Source of the DNA: Combretum micranthum
Lineage: Eukaryota; Streptophyta; Magnoliopsida; Myrtales; Combretaceae
DNA: 64,000 bases
Direction of reading: 5' to 3'
Assembly (NCBI GenBank): GCA_024138025.1
Contig: JAMXBD010000013.1
Coordinates: 248,001 to 312,000 of the forward strand
Shown here: positions 1-10,483 of the stretch, piece by piece
How positions within the stretch are numbered: the first letter of the stretch is position 1
How the letters are laid out: every line of letters starts with the position of its first letter
Program-made: the position numbers and the translations under genes
The notes under the pieces: model-generated
Database searches by the model: none
Told to the model about the DNA's origin: nothing
Seen by the model: the letters and a program-made list of their open reading frames with translations, nothing else

Positions 1-248
1 TAGTTTTGGCCTGCCTTGGTCTAATCAGGAGAGCAGCATCAACTTTCAACCAGTTTGTTCATGGGAGGTTAGACCGCCTTCAGAGTTAACCCAAACTACG
101 AATAAACCCTCTGTTGATGTCACTCATAATACTATACGCCCAAGTTAAACACTCTTATAATACCTTCAACTCTCGGATTGTGACAATAGGCACGCACGAG
201 ATGACACACACACATACTTAAACTAATGCAATCCAGCAATAATAATTT
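1..248. other. Left flank without recognisable gene
   Basis: No coding exon, SecA motif or terminal repeat is visible here. The sequence is less AT-rich than most intergenic DNA in the window. If the SECA2 gene further right is intact, this stretch would lie inside one of its introns. That is inference only. Confidence 0.3.
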
Positions 249-253
249 ATTAT
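249..253. repeat. Copia target-site duplication, left copy
   Basis: ATTAT directly precedes the 5' LTR and is repeated exactly after the 3' LTR at 10479-10483. It fixes both element boundaries. Confidence 0.85.
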
Positions 254-445
254 TGTTGATATGCATATGTATGTTTTAGAAGTAAATTAGGGGATATGTT
301 GGAATCTATTGTTTTTTTAATGCTTAGAGTAGGTAAGTACCTACCACATAATGTGGCTATATATGTTGTACCTCCTATTGTATTTTTTCATTGAGAATAA
401 AATTATCTTTATCCTTTCTTCAATAATATTTTTATCCTTTCTTCA
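254..445 (+). repeat. Copia 5' LTR
   Basis: 192 bp, beginning TGTTGAT and ending CTTCA. A TATA-like stretch (TATATA, near 358) should drive transcription of the element. The tail holds a short internal duplication, with TTTATCCTTTCTTCA occurring twice. Confidence 0.93.
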
Positions 446-457
446 TGGTATCAGAGC
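446..457 (+). promoter_or_regulatory. Copia primer-binding site
   Basis: TGGTATCAGAGC lies immediately after the LTR. It is the standard plant copia site complementary to the 3' end of initiator tRNA-Met and primes minus-strand cDNA synthesis. Confidence 0.92.
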
Positions 458-513
458 TGAGATGCACTTAGGGTTTCTAAGCATTTTTCGATCTTCTTAC
501 TTTAGCAAATATC

Positions 514-1116
514 ATGACTGGCAAAAAGAAGGAAGATATTTACAGTTACATGGCCGACAATCCTTCTTTTCAAATCGGTCCTGTTTAACTAGATGGAACA
601 AATTACTTTGCTTGGTCTTGGTCCTGTTTACTTTTCATTCAAGCCAGAGGATTACAAGAATATATAAATGGTGGAAAGCAAAAACCAAGAACCACAGATC
701 CTGGATTGAGCAAGTAGGAATCCGAAAATTCTCTTATCATGTCATGATTAATTAATTCGATGCAACCAAGAATTGCATGAGGTTATCTTCTCCTAGACAT
801 TGCCTAAAATATTTGGGATGCTACCTCTCGGACATATTCCCAATCAGGAAACAAACATAGATACATGAACTGCGAAAGAAAGTCCATGAAACCAAATAAG
901 GAGAGTTAACAATTGCACAATATTTCTCGGAACTCAGTGCCTTGTGGCAAGAACTTGATTATTATCAGGATTCCAAGCATCATGCATGGTGAATGTTAGT
1001 AAATTTCAGAAGATGGTTGACAAAGAACATGTGTATGATTTTCCAGCAGGATTGAATGGGGCGTACGATCAAATACGAGTTCAAGTTCTTGGACGAGATC
1101 CTTTTCCCACTTTACA
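514..1116 (+). pseudogene. Copia gag, 5' portion, broken
   Basis: The reading frame opens with a lysine-rich start (MTGKKKED) and continues with copia Gag (UBN2/retrotran_gag type) features: a 'LDGTNYFAW' segment, then stop codons in every stretch. The sequence breaks at 1116-1121, where the gypsy element begins, and resumes at 6509. Joining the two sides continues the copia Gag motif AYSLVQQEEGRR. Gag would form the virus-like particle, but this copy is dead. Confidence 0.8.
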
Positions 1117-1121
1117 ATAGG

Positions 1122-1470
1122 TGATACAGTACCGAGGGAGCAAAGGCCTTTACTTAAGGTCTATAGTAGAAGAATTAAGGGTAGTAATTAATGTATGTGT
1201 GTTAGTAGTAAGTGGTAGTCCTTATATGTGTGTTAGTAGTAGATAGTATTACATTCTTTTGTTTGTATGCTGACGTGGCACTAGTTAGTGAGGAGGAGTT
1301 GGGAGGTATAAATAGTTGTAGTTGGGGGAAGTTTTGGGGGGAAAAAAAATACACACCAAAGTGAGAGCTTGGAGATTGTGGAAGCTTGAACATCCATTTT
1401 GGTAAGCTTCTATCTCTTTTGTTCATTGTTGATTTTGGCTTGTCTTTGATCTTGTCCTATAGCTGTATCA
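1122..1470 (+). repeat. Gypsy 5' LTR
   Basis: 349 bp with perfect 8-bp inverted ends, TGATACAG and CTGTATCA. A TATAAATA box at 1307-1314 is the probable Pol II promoter. The other copy is at 6157-6508. Confidence 0.93.
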
Positions 1471-1473
1471 ATT

Positions 1474-1491
1474 TGGCACCATCTGTGGGAA
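1474..1491 (+). promoter_or_regulatory. Gypsy primer-binding site
   Basis: TGGCACCATCTGTGGG lies three bases after the 5' LTR. The TGG start matches the CCA end of a tRNA. I cannot say with certainty which tRNA is used. Confidence 0.65.
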
Positions 1492-1508
1492 AGATTGGGT
1501 CAACAACA

Positions 1509-2750
1509 ATGACGAGAATGGAAACACGAGCAGACTCCTTGGAGAAAGAGATGCGAGAGATCAGTGAGGAAATGCGAGGAAGTGTTTCTGAGTTGCAACA
1601 TCAAATTAGTGATGTGAATAAAAAAATTAGCACTTTTGAGAACTCAATTACTAATATTCGATCAATGTTACAAGATCTTTGGCAAGAACATCGCAGGAAG
1701 GAAACATTGAAAGGTACGATTGAGTCTTCTTCGGCAAGGAATATTAACGAACAGGTAGCGGATGGAAAAGAAACGCATGACCTTGGTGATGATTATTAAG
1801 TGGGTGGAGTATCGAAGGAATGCTGAGAATGTCACTATTCCAGAGTTCGATGGTATGGATTCGATGCATTGGATAACCTTAGTGGAACCATATTTTGAGA
1901 TTCACCAAACAAAAGTTGATCAGAAAGTTCCAGTGGCTTCGATGTACATGAGAGGTCGCTCCGTTTATTGGCTAAAGATGTTGAAACGAAGAATGCCTCA
2001 ATTGGATTGGAATGTTTTAAAACGAGAGTTACTGTTGCGATATGGAGGTCACTCGGCTAGTAATCCATATGAGAGTTTGTCAACTCTTCGACAAACTACT
2101 TCTATTGCTACTTACATCAAGGATTTTGAAACCATTACATATCAAGCGCCTAAAATGACTAAACTACAACTACAATTGCTAGGGTATTATCTTGGAGGTT
2201 TGCGTGAGGACATATTAATGCGGGTAAAAACTTTGAAACCTCTTTCTCTTGTTGAAGCTATTGAGTTGTCTTGAATATTGAAAAAGAATTTGAGTATGAA
2301 ATTTTTTTATCACATGCAAGTAGGATTGTTGAATCAAGAAGGAACTTTAGAAATGATTATGCTTCTTCAAGAGTATCTCCTGCTATGCACATTTATGGTG
2401 TAGTTTCACCAATGCCAAGTTCTTATACCTCATTGCCTAATTATTCTCATGCGTAAGCATGTTCGTGGTGATCTTATAATAGTGGACAGCGAGGTAATTC
2501 ATGGTTTGATAAGAAAATGGATGGATGAAAAGTAGTAACGCAACCTATGGTGAGTTCAAATGTGGGTTCCAGTGCAGCTAGCGCTAGCGGATCTTGGATG
2601 GGTGGAGGAAAAGCTACCAAACAATTGTCTTATTCCGAATATCTAGATAAGAAGAAGAGAGAAATATGTTTTCATTGTAATCAACCATACAATCCTAATC
2701 ACAAATGTCCTAATAAAACTCTTCGGGTCATAATTCTTGAGGATGTAAGT
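1509..2750 (+). pseudogene. Gypsy gag with zinc knuckle, frameshifted
   Basis: The first ATG after the primer site opens a coiled-coil-like N-terminus rich in Glu, Lys and Ser. This passes, after a frameshift near 1790, into a retrotransposon Gag core ('FDGMDSMHWITLVEPYFEIH' and 'MRGRSVYWLKML'). A zinc knuckle of the spacing common in plant gypsy elements (C-x2-C-x7-H-x-C) lies at 2667-2708. Stops at 1797-1799 and 2272-2274 break the frame. The product would package the element's RNA. Confidence 0.85.
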
Positions 2751-2879
2751 GATGGTGTAACTAATGAATGGGTGGAAGTCAATGGTGATAATGTTTGTCG
2801 ACCTCCATTTGATATAGGTACGACGGTTGATTCTAATATTGAATTGTCATTGCTTGCTTTAAATGAATTTAATGGTCCG

Positions 2880-3065
2880 AAAACCATGAAGTGTCGGGGA
2901 AAATTGATCCATCATGATATTACTATTTTAGTGGATAGTGGGGCAAGTCACAATTTTATATCTACCTCATTGGTACAACGTTTGGCTCTACAAGTGAGTA
3001 TCTCTCTGCCATTTTCCATTAAGTTAGGCGACGCACAATCAATTCAATCTAGAGGCTTATGTTGA
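2880..3065 (+). pseudogene. Gypsy aspartic protease
   Basis: The retropepsin catalytic motif ILVDSGASHNFIS is seen with its Asp codon at 2934-2936. It would cleave the Gag-Pol polyprotein. A stop at 3063-3065 interrupts the frame, and protease-like sequence continues to about 3290 (LGGIDLILGVVGL). Confidence 0.85.
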
Positions 3066-3341
3066 GATTTAAAGTTGTACATTAATGAGCTTCTAGTTCA
3101 AGTTTCTTGCAATGTTTTAGAATTAGGAGGTATTGACCTTATTTTGGGGGTTGTTGGGTTACAAACTCTTGGAGAGATAAAAGTAGATTGGAATTTGATG
3201 ACAATGAGGATTCCTTATCATGAAAAAGAAATGTTGCTTTGTGGTGATCTGACTTTACAAAAATCAAGTGCCACCTTTAAATCTTTATAGCGGTTGAATG
3301 AAGGAAATGAATGCACTTTATTGTGGTAGCTAGACGCGGAA

Positions 3342-4344
3342 GTGAGAGTGACTGAGTTAGTCTCTCTTGATCCTCGGGTTGATGCCTTATTGACAGAGTA
3401 TGCTGATGTATTTGGGGCTAAAAACATTTTACCCCCTTCAAGGATCGCTGATCACAGAATTCCCTTAAAGCAAGGAGTTGGGCCTATAAATGTGCGTCCA
3501 TATTGCTATGCACAAATTCAAAAGGATGAAATTGAGAGGTTTGTGAAGGAAATGCTTGGAACTGGAATTATTCGTGATAGTACTTCTCCTTTTTCTAGTC
3601 CTGTTATTTTGGTAAAGAAAAAGGATGGGTCATGGCGATTTTGTGTGGATTATCGTGCCTTGAATGAAGCCATGATTTCGGACAAGTATCCCATTCTGGT
3701 GATTGAAGAACTTTTAGATGAATCGTTAAACTATTTTTTTGATCAATCTAAAAGCGAGTTATCATCAAATTCATGTATTTCCAAGTGATATTGCTAAAAC
3801 TGCTTTTAGGACACACCAAGGGCATTATGAATTCTTGATGATGCCTTTTGGTCTCACAAATGCCTCCACAACTTTTTAATCAACCATGAATGATTTGATG
3901 CGGCCATATTTGTGGAGTTTTGTATTGGTATTCTTTGATGATATCCTTGTTTATAGTGGAGATATGGAAAAGCATTTGATTCATTTGTGTACTGTTTTGG
4001 ATCTGATAAGAATTCATCAATTTAGCACCAATAAAAAGAAGAGTGTTTTCGGTCAGCCATCGTTGGAATATTTAGGCCATATTATTTTTGCCAAGCAGGT
4101 AGCAATGGATCCGGCTGAAGTTCAAAGTGTGCTTGATTGGCTATTCCCTTCAACTATTAAAGTAGCGTGTGGTTTTCTCAGATTATTAGGTTATTACTGC
4201 AAATTCATCTGCAATTATGGGAAGCTTGCCCGACCATTAACAAATCTTTTGAAGAAGGATGCTTTTGAGTGGAATGATTCGGCCTTAGAATCTTTTCGGG
4301 CTTCACAACAAGCTTTAATTCATGCCTGTTTTAGCCATGCCTAA
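3342..4344 (+). pseudogene. Gypsy reverse transcriptase
   Basis: The Ty3/gypsy RT blocks appear in order: VILVKKKDGSWRFCVDYRAL near 3600-3665, and the catalytic FFDDILVYSG at about 3931-3960. The thumb and connection follow, including YLGHIIF and GFLRLLGYYCKFI. Frame breaks lie between 3720 and 3885, so the palm domain is split. A stop at 4342-4344 precedes RNase H. Confidence 0.9.
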
Positions 4345-4353
4345 TTTCCAACA

Positions 4354-4700
4354 ACCTTTTGTTATTGACTGTGATGGTTCGGGAAATGGTTTAGGGGCTG
4401 TCCTAATGCACAATCAGCCGCATAGCTTACTTTAGCAAAGCTTTGTCGAATAGGAATTTGATGAAATCTACCTATGAAAAAGAGCTTATGGCCTTGGTAT
4501 TATCTATCAATCATTGGCGACCATACTTACTTGGACGGAAGTTTGTAGTTAGAATTGATCAGGAAAGCGTCCGACACTTGCTCAATCAACGCATCACTAC
4601 ACCAAATCAACAAAATTGGTTAGTGAAGTTGCTTGGCTATGAGTTTGACATTCAATACAAAGCTGGAGGGGAGACTAAGGCGGCTGATGCTCTCTCTTGA
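4354..4700 (+). pseudogene. Gypsy RNase H
   Basis: The start of RNase H (VIDCDGSGNGLGAVL) is readable in another frame near 4360-4410. From 4443 the frame reads STYEKELMALVLSINHWRPY, then FVVRIDQESVRHLLNQR and ending AGGETKAADALS. These are hallmarks of the RT-RNase H junction in plant gypsy elements. A stop lies at 4698-4700. Confidence 0.85.
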
Positions 4701-4718
4701 CAATTTGATGAAGGAGAA

Positions 4719-5620
4719 TTGAAAGGTATTTCTAGTCCTATTTGGACTGATATGGATTCTATAAGAGTTGATGTTTTGAAGGATACTTTGTTATCAACCA
4801 AGATTCAGCAATTACGTGATGGTCAAGAGGCTGGACATCGGTTTCATTTAATTCAAGACACTTTATATTATGACAACAGATTGGTTATCCCTTCAAGGTC
4901 GCGTTGGGTTCAACTATTTTTACATGAATTTCACTCATCTATATTGGATTGGTATGAAACATGATGTTGCTGACTTTGTAGCCTCCTATGCAATTTGTCA
5001 GCGGAATAAGGTTGAAAACTTGGCTCCAGCAGGGCTATGGAATACGCTTTCTATTCCAAATGCAATTTGGGAAGATATTTCAATGGATTTTCTCTTTGGT
5101 TTATGAAAGTCTTAAGGGCTTTGATGTTATTTTTGTGGTGGTTGATCGGTTTTCTAAGTATGCCCATTTCATGCTGCTTAAACATCCTTATTCGGGTAAG
5201 ATTGTAGCTGAAGTGTTTATGAAGGAAGTGGTAAGGCTACATGATTTCCCTAGAACCATAGTAATTGATAGGATCTCTTGCTTATTAGTGGATTTTGGAA
5301 AGAACTTTTCACTTTGCATGGCATTCACTTACATTTTAGTTTTATGTACAACTTATCGTCCGGAGACGGATGGTCAAACCGAAGTGCTTAATTGATGTTT
5401 GGAGTGTTACCTACGATGTTTTGCTTCTAAAATTCCTCGAACTCGGGTGACTTGGATTAGTTGGGCAGAATTTTCCTACAGCACTTCTTTCCATTCATCA
5501 GTGGGTATGACACTTTTTGAAATTGTTTATGGGCATCAACCACCTTCCTTTCCATTATTTGTTTCCAAGGAGCTGTTAAATCCTACTTTACGTTCTGCTT
5601 TGCAATCTAGAGATTAGATA
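4719..5620 (+). pseudogene. Gypsy integrase, core and zinc-binding region
   Basis: The HHCC region is recognisable (HDVADFVASYAICQRNK near 4962). The DDE core follows (VVVDRFSKYAHFM near 5135-5175), then ETDGQTEVLN and WAEFSYSTSFHSSVGMTLFE. Stops at 4962-4964, 5104-5106, 5393-5395 and 5615-5617 and several frame changes make it non-functional. Integrase would insert the cDNA. Confidence 0.88.
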
Positions 5621-5755
5621 TTACTTCGTTTAAGGGCAAATTTGGAGCATGCACAACTCCGTAATTGTTCTCTTGCTAACAAAAAGCGTAGGGATGTTGT
5701 TTATGCAGTGAGTGATCATGTATTCTTGAAGTTAAGGCCGGCTTTATAGTCTCGT

Positions 5756-6140
5756 GTGGGGGCAAAAGCAAGTTTGAAATTAGCTCCACGTTTTTATGGG
5801 CCATTTCAAATTGTTGGCCGAGTTGGCAATGTCGCTTACAAATTGCAATTACTAGCTCATTGCAAGGTCCATTCGGTTTTTCATGTGTCTCTATTAAAGA
5901 AGTCCCATGGTACTTTTCCTATTTTACTCGATTTACCAGCGGAGGTGGCTTTAGACTCTGTTGAGGAGAGATCTTATCCAACTAAAGAGTTGGGTCGGCG
6001 TTTTAAGTTGCTAGATGGTATGGAAGTTCCTCAATTGTTGATTCAATGGTCCGATACTTCGGTTGATGAAGCTACCTAGGAGGATGCAGCAGCCATTCAC
6101 TTTCAATTCCTAGATTCTGTCCTTATAGACAAGGACAATG
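5756..6140 (+). pseudogene. Gypsy integrase C-terminus with chromodomain-like tail
   Basis: The sequence reads LAPRFYGPFQIVGRVGNVAY and VFHVSLLKKSHG, the conserved GPY/F-type end of plant gypsy integrase. It is followed by LLIQWSDTSVDEAT, a stop, and a segment ending in LIDKDNVHGGS. The WS-x4-EAT-[W lost]-ED arrangement matches the degenerate chromodomain of plant chromoviruses. This places the element there with moderate confidence. Confidence 0.75.
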
Positions 6141-6142
6141 TT

Positions 6143-6156
6143 CATGGGGGGAGTAT
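6143..6156 (+). promoter_or_regulatory. Gypsy polypurine tract
   Basis: CATGGGGGGAGTAT directly precedes the 3' LTR and would prime plus-strand synthesis. Confidence 0.8.
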
Positions 6157-6508
6157 TGATACAGTACCGAGAGTCGAAAGTCTTTTACTTAAGGCCTAAA
6201 GTAGAAGAATTAAGGGTAGTATTTGATTTATGTTTGTTAGTAGTAAGTATTAGTCCTTATATGTGTGTTAGCAGTAGATAGTATTACATTCTTTTGTTTG
6301 TATGTTGATGTGGCAATTAGTTAGTTAGCAAGGAGTTGGGAGGTATAAATAGTTTTAGTTGGGGGAAGTTTAGGGGGAAAAGAGAAAAACACACCAAAGT
6401 GTGAGCTTGGAGATTGTGGAAGCTTGAACATCCATTTCGGTAAGCTTCGATCTCTTTTGTTCGTTGTTGATTTTGGCTTGTCTTTGATCTTGTCCTACGG
6501 TTGTATCA
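6157..6508 (+). repeat. Gypsy 3' LTR
   Basis: 352 bp, the partner of 1122-1470, with its TATAAATA box at 6344-6351. I count about 35 differences from the 5' LTR by eye, including small indels. Confidence 0.93.
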
Positions 6509-7290
6509 ACATGCATATAGCTTGGTGCAGCAAGAAGAAGGTAGAAGGAGTGCTATGCTTCAAACCGTCCCTATTGAAAAGTCTAGCATGTTAGTGAATT
6601 CATCTTTCAAGTCTCCATGGATAGAAAGCACCAAAAGTGATTCTCAAAGGAGAATAGAACCAAACACTAGACAATGTGATTACTATGGCAAACCAAGGCA
6701 TACGAAGGATCAATGCTAGAAACTGAATGGTCATCTTACATGTGGTCGAGGAGGGAAAAGGCCTGGTGGAACATGACGGTATGCCTACATGTATGAGACT
6801 ACTGAAGCAAGGTTGCCAAAAGAGGATCAATCCTTTAGTGGAATCTCCAATGAAGAATTACAAACTCTTAAACCCTTGCTGTCCAGACTTGAATCTCCTT
6901 CCACTAGCAATAATGCTTCTGCCTCTTCCTCTCTCATTACACAATTAGGTATATCATATTATGCCTTTCAAACTAACTCAATTGATCACCATATTGTCGT
7001 GAAAAACTCATGGATCCTTGATTTTGGAGCTTCGGATGATATGACTGATGCTCGTACTAAATTCATAACCTATTCTCCTTGTTTAGGTCTTGAAAGCGTC
7101 TGTATAGGTAATGAGTCCTTTTCTCCTGTTGCGGGGAAAAGTTCCTTAACTTGCAATTCTTCCATTACATTGCTTCTTGCCTTAAACATTCCTAGTTTTT
7201 CACATAATCTATTATCTGTTAGTGCTTTTACAAGAGATTTAAATTACAAAATTGAGTTCTATCCTTCTCATTGTATTATATAGGACTTGA
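6509..7290 (+). pseudogene. Copia gag 3' portion and protease
   Basis: The frame resumes as HAYSLVQQEEGRRS, a conserved copia Gag motif. A zinc knuckle at 6675-6716 has lost its second cysteine (C-D-Y-Y instead of C-x2-C) and is followed by a stop. The protease reads WILDFGASDDMT (catalytic Asp at 7020-7022), with Phe in place of the usual Ser after Asp. NIPSFSHNLLSVSAFT is the typical end of copia protease. The frame closes with a stop at 7281-7283. Confidence 0.88.
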
Positions 7291-8370
7291 GAACGGGGAA
7301 AACGATTGGTTATGGTAGTGTCACCGATGGATCGTATTAGTTGGTGGAACATTATCCATTTAATGGTCATGCTTTACTAGGAGAACTAAGTTGGTGTCAA
7401 CAGATTATTCAATGGCATAAGAGATTGGGATACCCATTTTTTTCGATTTGGAAAAAGTTTAATATGGTCTATTTAAGGAATGTCATGTGGAGTCCTTATT
7501 TTGTGATGCTTGTGAATTTGCTAAACACATTAGAACTTCATACTCTCCTACTAATAGTAAAAGTTAAGTTTTTTTTTAGAAGATCCATTCTGATGTGTGG
7601 GGTCCTATCCGGTTGTTTCTTTATCAGGTCACAGGTGGTTTGTAATCTTTATTGACTGTTATAGCAGAATGACATGGATATATTTGATGTATGCAAAAAA
7701 TGAAGTATTCTCCTGTTTTCAAATATTTCATAAATTTATTACTACTCAGCTTAATGCCAAAGTAAAAATATTATGAACTGACAATGGTACCGAATATATG
7801 GAGAGTGCATTTCGTGCTTATTTAGATAATCATGGGATTGTACACCAAACCAGTTGTATAAATATTGGGGTGTTCCTAAATGGAAAAATAGACACTTATT
7901 GGAAATGGCTAGGGCTCTTATGTTCACCGTGAATGTTCCTAAGGTCTATTGGGGAGATGCTGTCTTTATTGCCACATATTGATAAATTGGATGCCTCTTA
8001 GGACTCTTAACTTTCCATGTCCTTTAGAACTTATTCAAGGTTACACTTCTTATATTGTTCCTCCTAACATTTTGGTTGTGTTTTTTTTTTTTTTGTACAT
8101 AAATATAATGGGGGAAAGCTTGATCCTCGAGCACTGAAAATGTATCTTTATGGGATATGTTGCTACAAAAAAATATAAATGCTATCCCCCTACTAGAAAA
8201 TTCTATGTAAGCATGGATGTTACCTTTAGAGAGCTGGAGTCGTATTATTCTCTCAAGTCACCTCTTCAAGGGGAGCGTAAGGTAGAAGAAGAGGTGATCT
8301 CAGGTTTAACTCCTATTACTAATTTTGTTCTTCACATCTATGGCAAACTGGGAAGTCAGGGGGTATGAAA
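7291..8370 (+). pseudogene. Copia pre-integrase and integrase
   Basis: The GAG-pre-integrase motif WHKRLGYP begins at 7413. Out-of-frame pieces of the integrase core follow (IHSDVWGPIR near 7583). The C-terminal motif GYVATKKYKCYPPTRKFYVS at 8154-8213 matches the copia 'KGYKCYxPxxRKxxVSxDV' end. Many stops and frameshifts occur and some core segments look deleted. A run of T at 8081-8094 adds to the decay. Confidence 0.82.
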
Positions 8371-9610
8371 GTAATAGTGAGCTGAATAAAAATAATGGTG
8401 AACCTAATAGTAATGGTGAACAACATGCAATATAGTGATGGTGAACAGCATGCAAGTAATGGAGAACCGAATGAAAAGGATGGTGAACTTGCTGATAAGC
8501 AGATTGAAAGATTAGATGGACATGATTTGGTCAGGTATACTCGCAGGACCAAAACTCTGCCTAGCCAAATGCCAATACCTGTAGCCTCAACTTCTGTGCA
8601 ACCAGGTAACCAATTTGATTCTACTACCCATGATTCATTTGAAGAAATTCATCCAAATATCTCTTGTGATAGTGACTTAGATATTCCTATAGCTATTAGG
8701 AAAGGAGTTAGATCATGCACTTAACATCCTATATCTAACTTTGTTTCTTGTAGGTCATTATCTCCTTCTTATAGAGCTTTCTTGTCCCCCTTAAATTCTA
8801 TATATATACCATAGGGATGGAAGGAAGCTATTGCTGATCCAAAATGGAGAAATGCCATGGTAGACAAGATGAAAGCTTTAGCAAAGAGTGGAACTTGGGT
8901 GAAGCATAGAGCAGATGGTTCCATTGAAAGACTAAAAAGCTCGTGTAGTAGCAAAAGGTTTTACTTAGACATACGGCATAGATTACCAAGAAACTTTTTC
9001 AACAGTGGCCAAGATGAATTCAATAAGAATTCTCTTATCATGTGCCCTATTCTTGGATGGGAGCTTCAACAATTTGATGTTAAAAATGCTAATCTACATG
9101 GTGAATTAGTAGAAGTGTACATGGAAATGCCACTTGGTTTTGATAATTAGAAAATTAAAGGAAAAGTATGTCACTTAAAGAAAGCTCTATATGGGTTGAA
9201 ACAGTCATCACGAGCTTGGTTTGGAAGATTTAGTAAAGCTATGATCACTTATGGTTACAAGCAAAGTGATGCAGATCATACTATGTTCATCAAGCATATC
9301 AATGGTAAGGTCACCATTTTGATTGTATACGTTGATGACAATAGATATGACAGGTGATAATCATGAAGAAATTTCTAGACTCAAGAAATATCTAGTTGCT
9401 GAATTTGAAATCAAAGACTTAGGGAAGTTTGAGATATTTCCTTAGAATAGAAGTTGCTAGGTCCGATAAGGGAATATTTATTTCTCAAAGAAAGTATGTG
9501 CTAGACTTGCTGGAAGAGTTAGGAATGTTAGCGTATAAACCTACAACTGCTCCTATAGAGGCTGATCATAAAATGAGAATGGATGAAGGGGAATCTGTTG
9601 ATATTGGCTA
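8371..9610 (+). pseudogene. Copia reverse transcriptase
   Basis: A charged linker with repeated Gly-Glu-Gln type words (8390-8500) precedes the RT. The RT starts at WKEAIADPKWRNAM (8818) and includes QQFDVKNANLHGELVEVYME, KALYGLKQSSRAWF and the catalytic YVDD at 9328-9339. A stop at 9148-9150 and a frameshift directly after YVDD inactivate it. RISQRKY-type and LLEELGMLAYKPTTAPIE motifs close the domain. Confidence 0.9.
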
Positions 9611-9779
9611 GTATCAAAGGCTTGTTAGAAGATTACTCTTTCTCATACACGTCCCGACATTGCTTATGCTGTGAATATTGTGAGTTAGTTTTTGCATAGT
9701 CCAAGAACTATACATTTTGATGTTGTTTTTCGAATCTTCGGTATTTAAAGTTTAGTCTAAGGAAAGGACTACTTTTTTC

Positions 9780-10278
9780 AAGCAATAGTCATTTGGATAT
9801 AAAAGTATATATAGATGCAGACTGGGCCAGATCCCCGAGTGATAGGCGGTCCACATCAAGATATTGTTTTTTTGGTGGAGGGAATCTGGTTACTTGGAGG
9901 AGTAAAAAATAAAGCGTGGTTACTCAATCAAGTGCTGAAGCGGAATATAAAGTTATGGCACAAGGAGTTTGTTTGTTTCTATGGATTAAAAGGTTAATGC
10001 ATGATCTCCATCTTCTTGAAGAGAAGTCTTTGCTATTATATTGCGATAATAAGGCAGCTATTAGCATTGCTTACGACCCAGTTCAGTATGATCGTACCAA
10101 ACACATTAAGATTGATTGATTCTTCATCAAGGAGAAATTAAATGATCAAAGCTTAAAAATCAACTATACCAGATCAAGAAATCAGTTAGCAGATGTGTTC
10201 AATAAAGGCTTATGTAATAGATTGTTTCATTCATATGTATACATGATGGGTATGAGAGATATCCACACACCATCTTGA
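9780..10278 (+). pseudogene. Copia RNase H
   Basis: The RNase H motif DADWA begins at 9814. TQSSAEAEYKVMAQG and LYCDNKAAISIAYDPVQYDR follow, then RTKHIKID and NQLADVFNKGL. The ending (MGMRDIHTPS and a stop at 10276-10278) runs into the purine tract, as usual for copia. A stop at 10117-10119 interrupts the frame. Confidence 0.9.
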
Positions 10279-10285
10279 GGGGGAG
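10275..10285 (+). promoter_or_regulatory. Copia polypurine tract
   Basis: TTGAGGGGGAG lies directly before the TGTTG of the 3' LTR and overlaps the stop codon of pol. Confidence 0.88.
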
Positions 10286-10478
10286 TGTTGATGGGCATAT
10301 GTATGTTTTAGAAGTAAATTAGGGGATATGTTGGAATTTATTATTTTTTTCATGCTTAGAGTATGTAACTACCTACCACATAATGTAGCTATATATGTTG
10401 TACCTCCTATTGTATTTTTTTCATTGTAAATAAAATTCTCTTTATCCTTTCTTCAATAATATTTTTATCCTTTCTTCA
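10286..10478 (+). repeat. Copia 3' LTR
   Basis: 193 bp, the partner of 254-445 with about twelve differences by eye. It ends CTTCA and is followed by the ATTAT duplication. Confidence 0.93.
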
Positions 10479-10483
10479 ATTAT
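10479..10483. repeat. Copia target-site duplication, right copy
   Basis: ATTAT directly follows the 3' LTR and is identical to 249-253. A 5-bp duplication is usual for copia integrases. Confidence 0.85.

Larger units (their letters stand above)
1122..6508 (+). mobile_element. Ty3/gypsy (chromovirus-like) LTR retrotransposon nested in copia gag
   Basis: A complete but defective element of 5.4 kb. Its LTRs begin TGATACAG and end CTGTATCA or TTGTATCA, with a primer site after the 5' LTR and a purine tract before the 3' LTR. The internal order is gag, protease, reverse transcriptase, RNase H, integrase, which defines Ty3/gypsy. The C-terminal region after integrase resembles the chromodomain tail of plant chromoviruses. 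At least eight stops or frameshifts interrupt the polyprotein. The flanks, ATAGG on the left and ACATG on the right, may be a target duplication with two mismatches. LTR identity is about 90% by eye. Confidence 0.94.
254..10478 (+). mobile_element. Ty1/copia LTR retrotransposon, degenerate, interrupted by a gypsy element
   Basis: A full-length copia element with TG...CA long terminal repeats (254-445 and 10286-10478). It has an initiator-methionine-tRNA primer site directly after the 5' LTR, a purine tract directly before the 3' LTR, and identical 5-bp target duplications outside. The internal order is gag, protease, integrase, reverse transcriptase, RNase H, which is the copia order. Every domain carries stops or frameshifts, so it cannot encode active proteins. 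The two LTRs differ at roughly a dozen positions by eye (about 94% identical). A complete gypsy element at 1122-6508 splits gag. Without that insertion the element would be about 4.8 kb, a normal size for plant copia. Confidence 0.95.
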
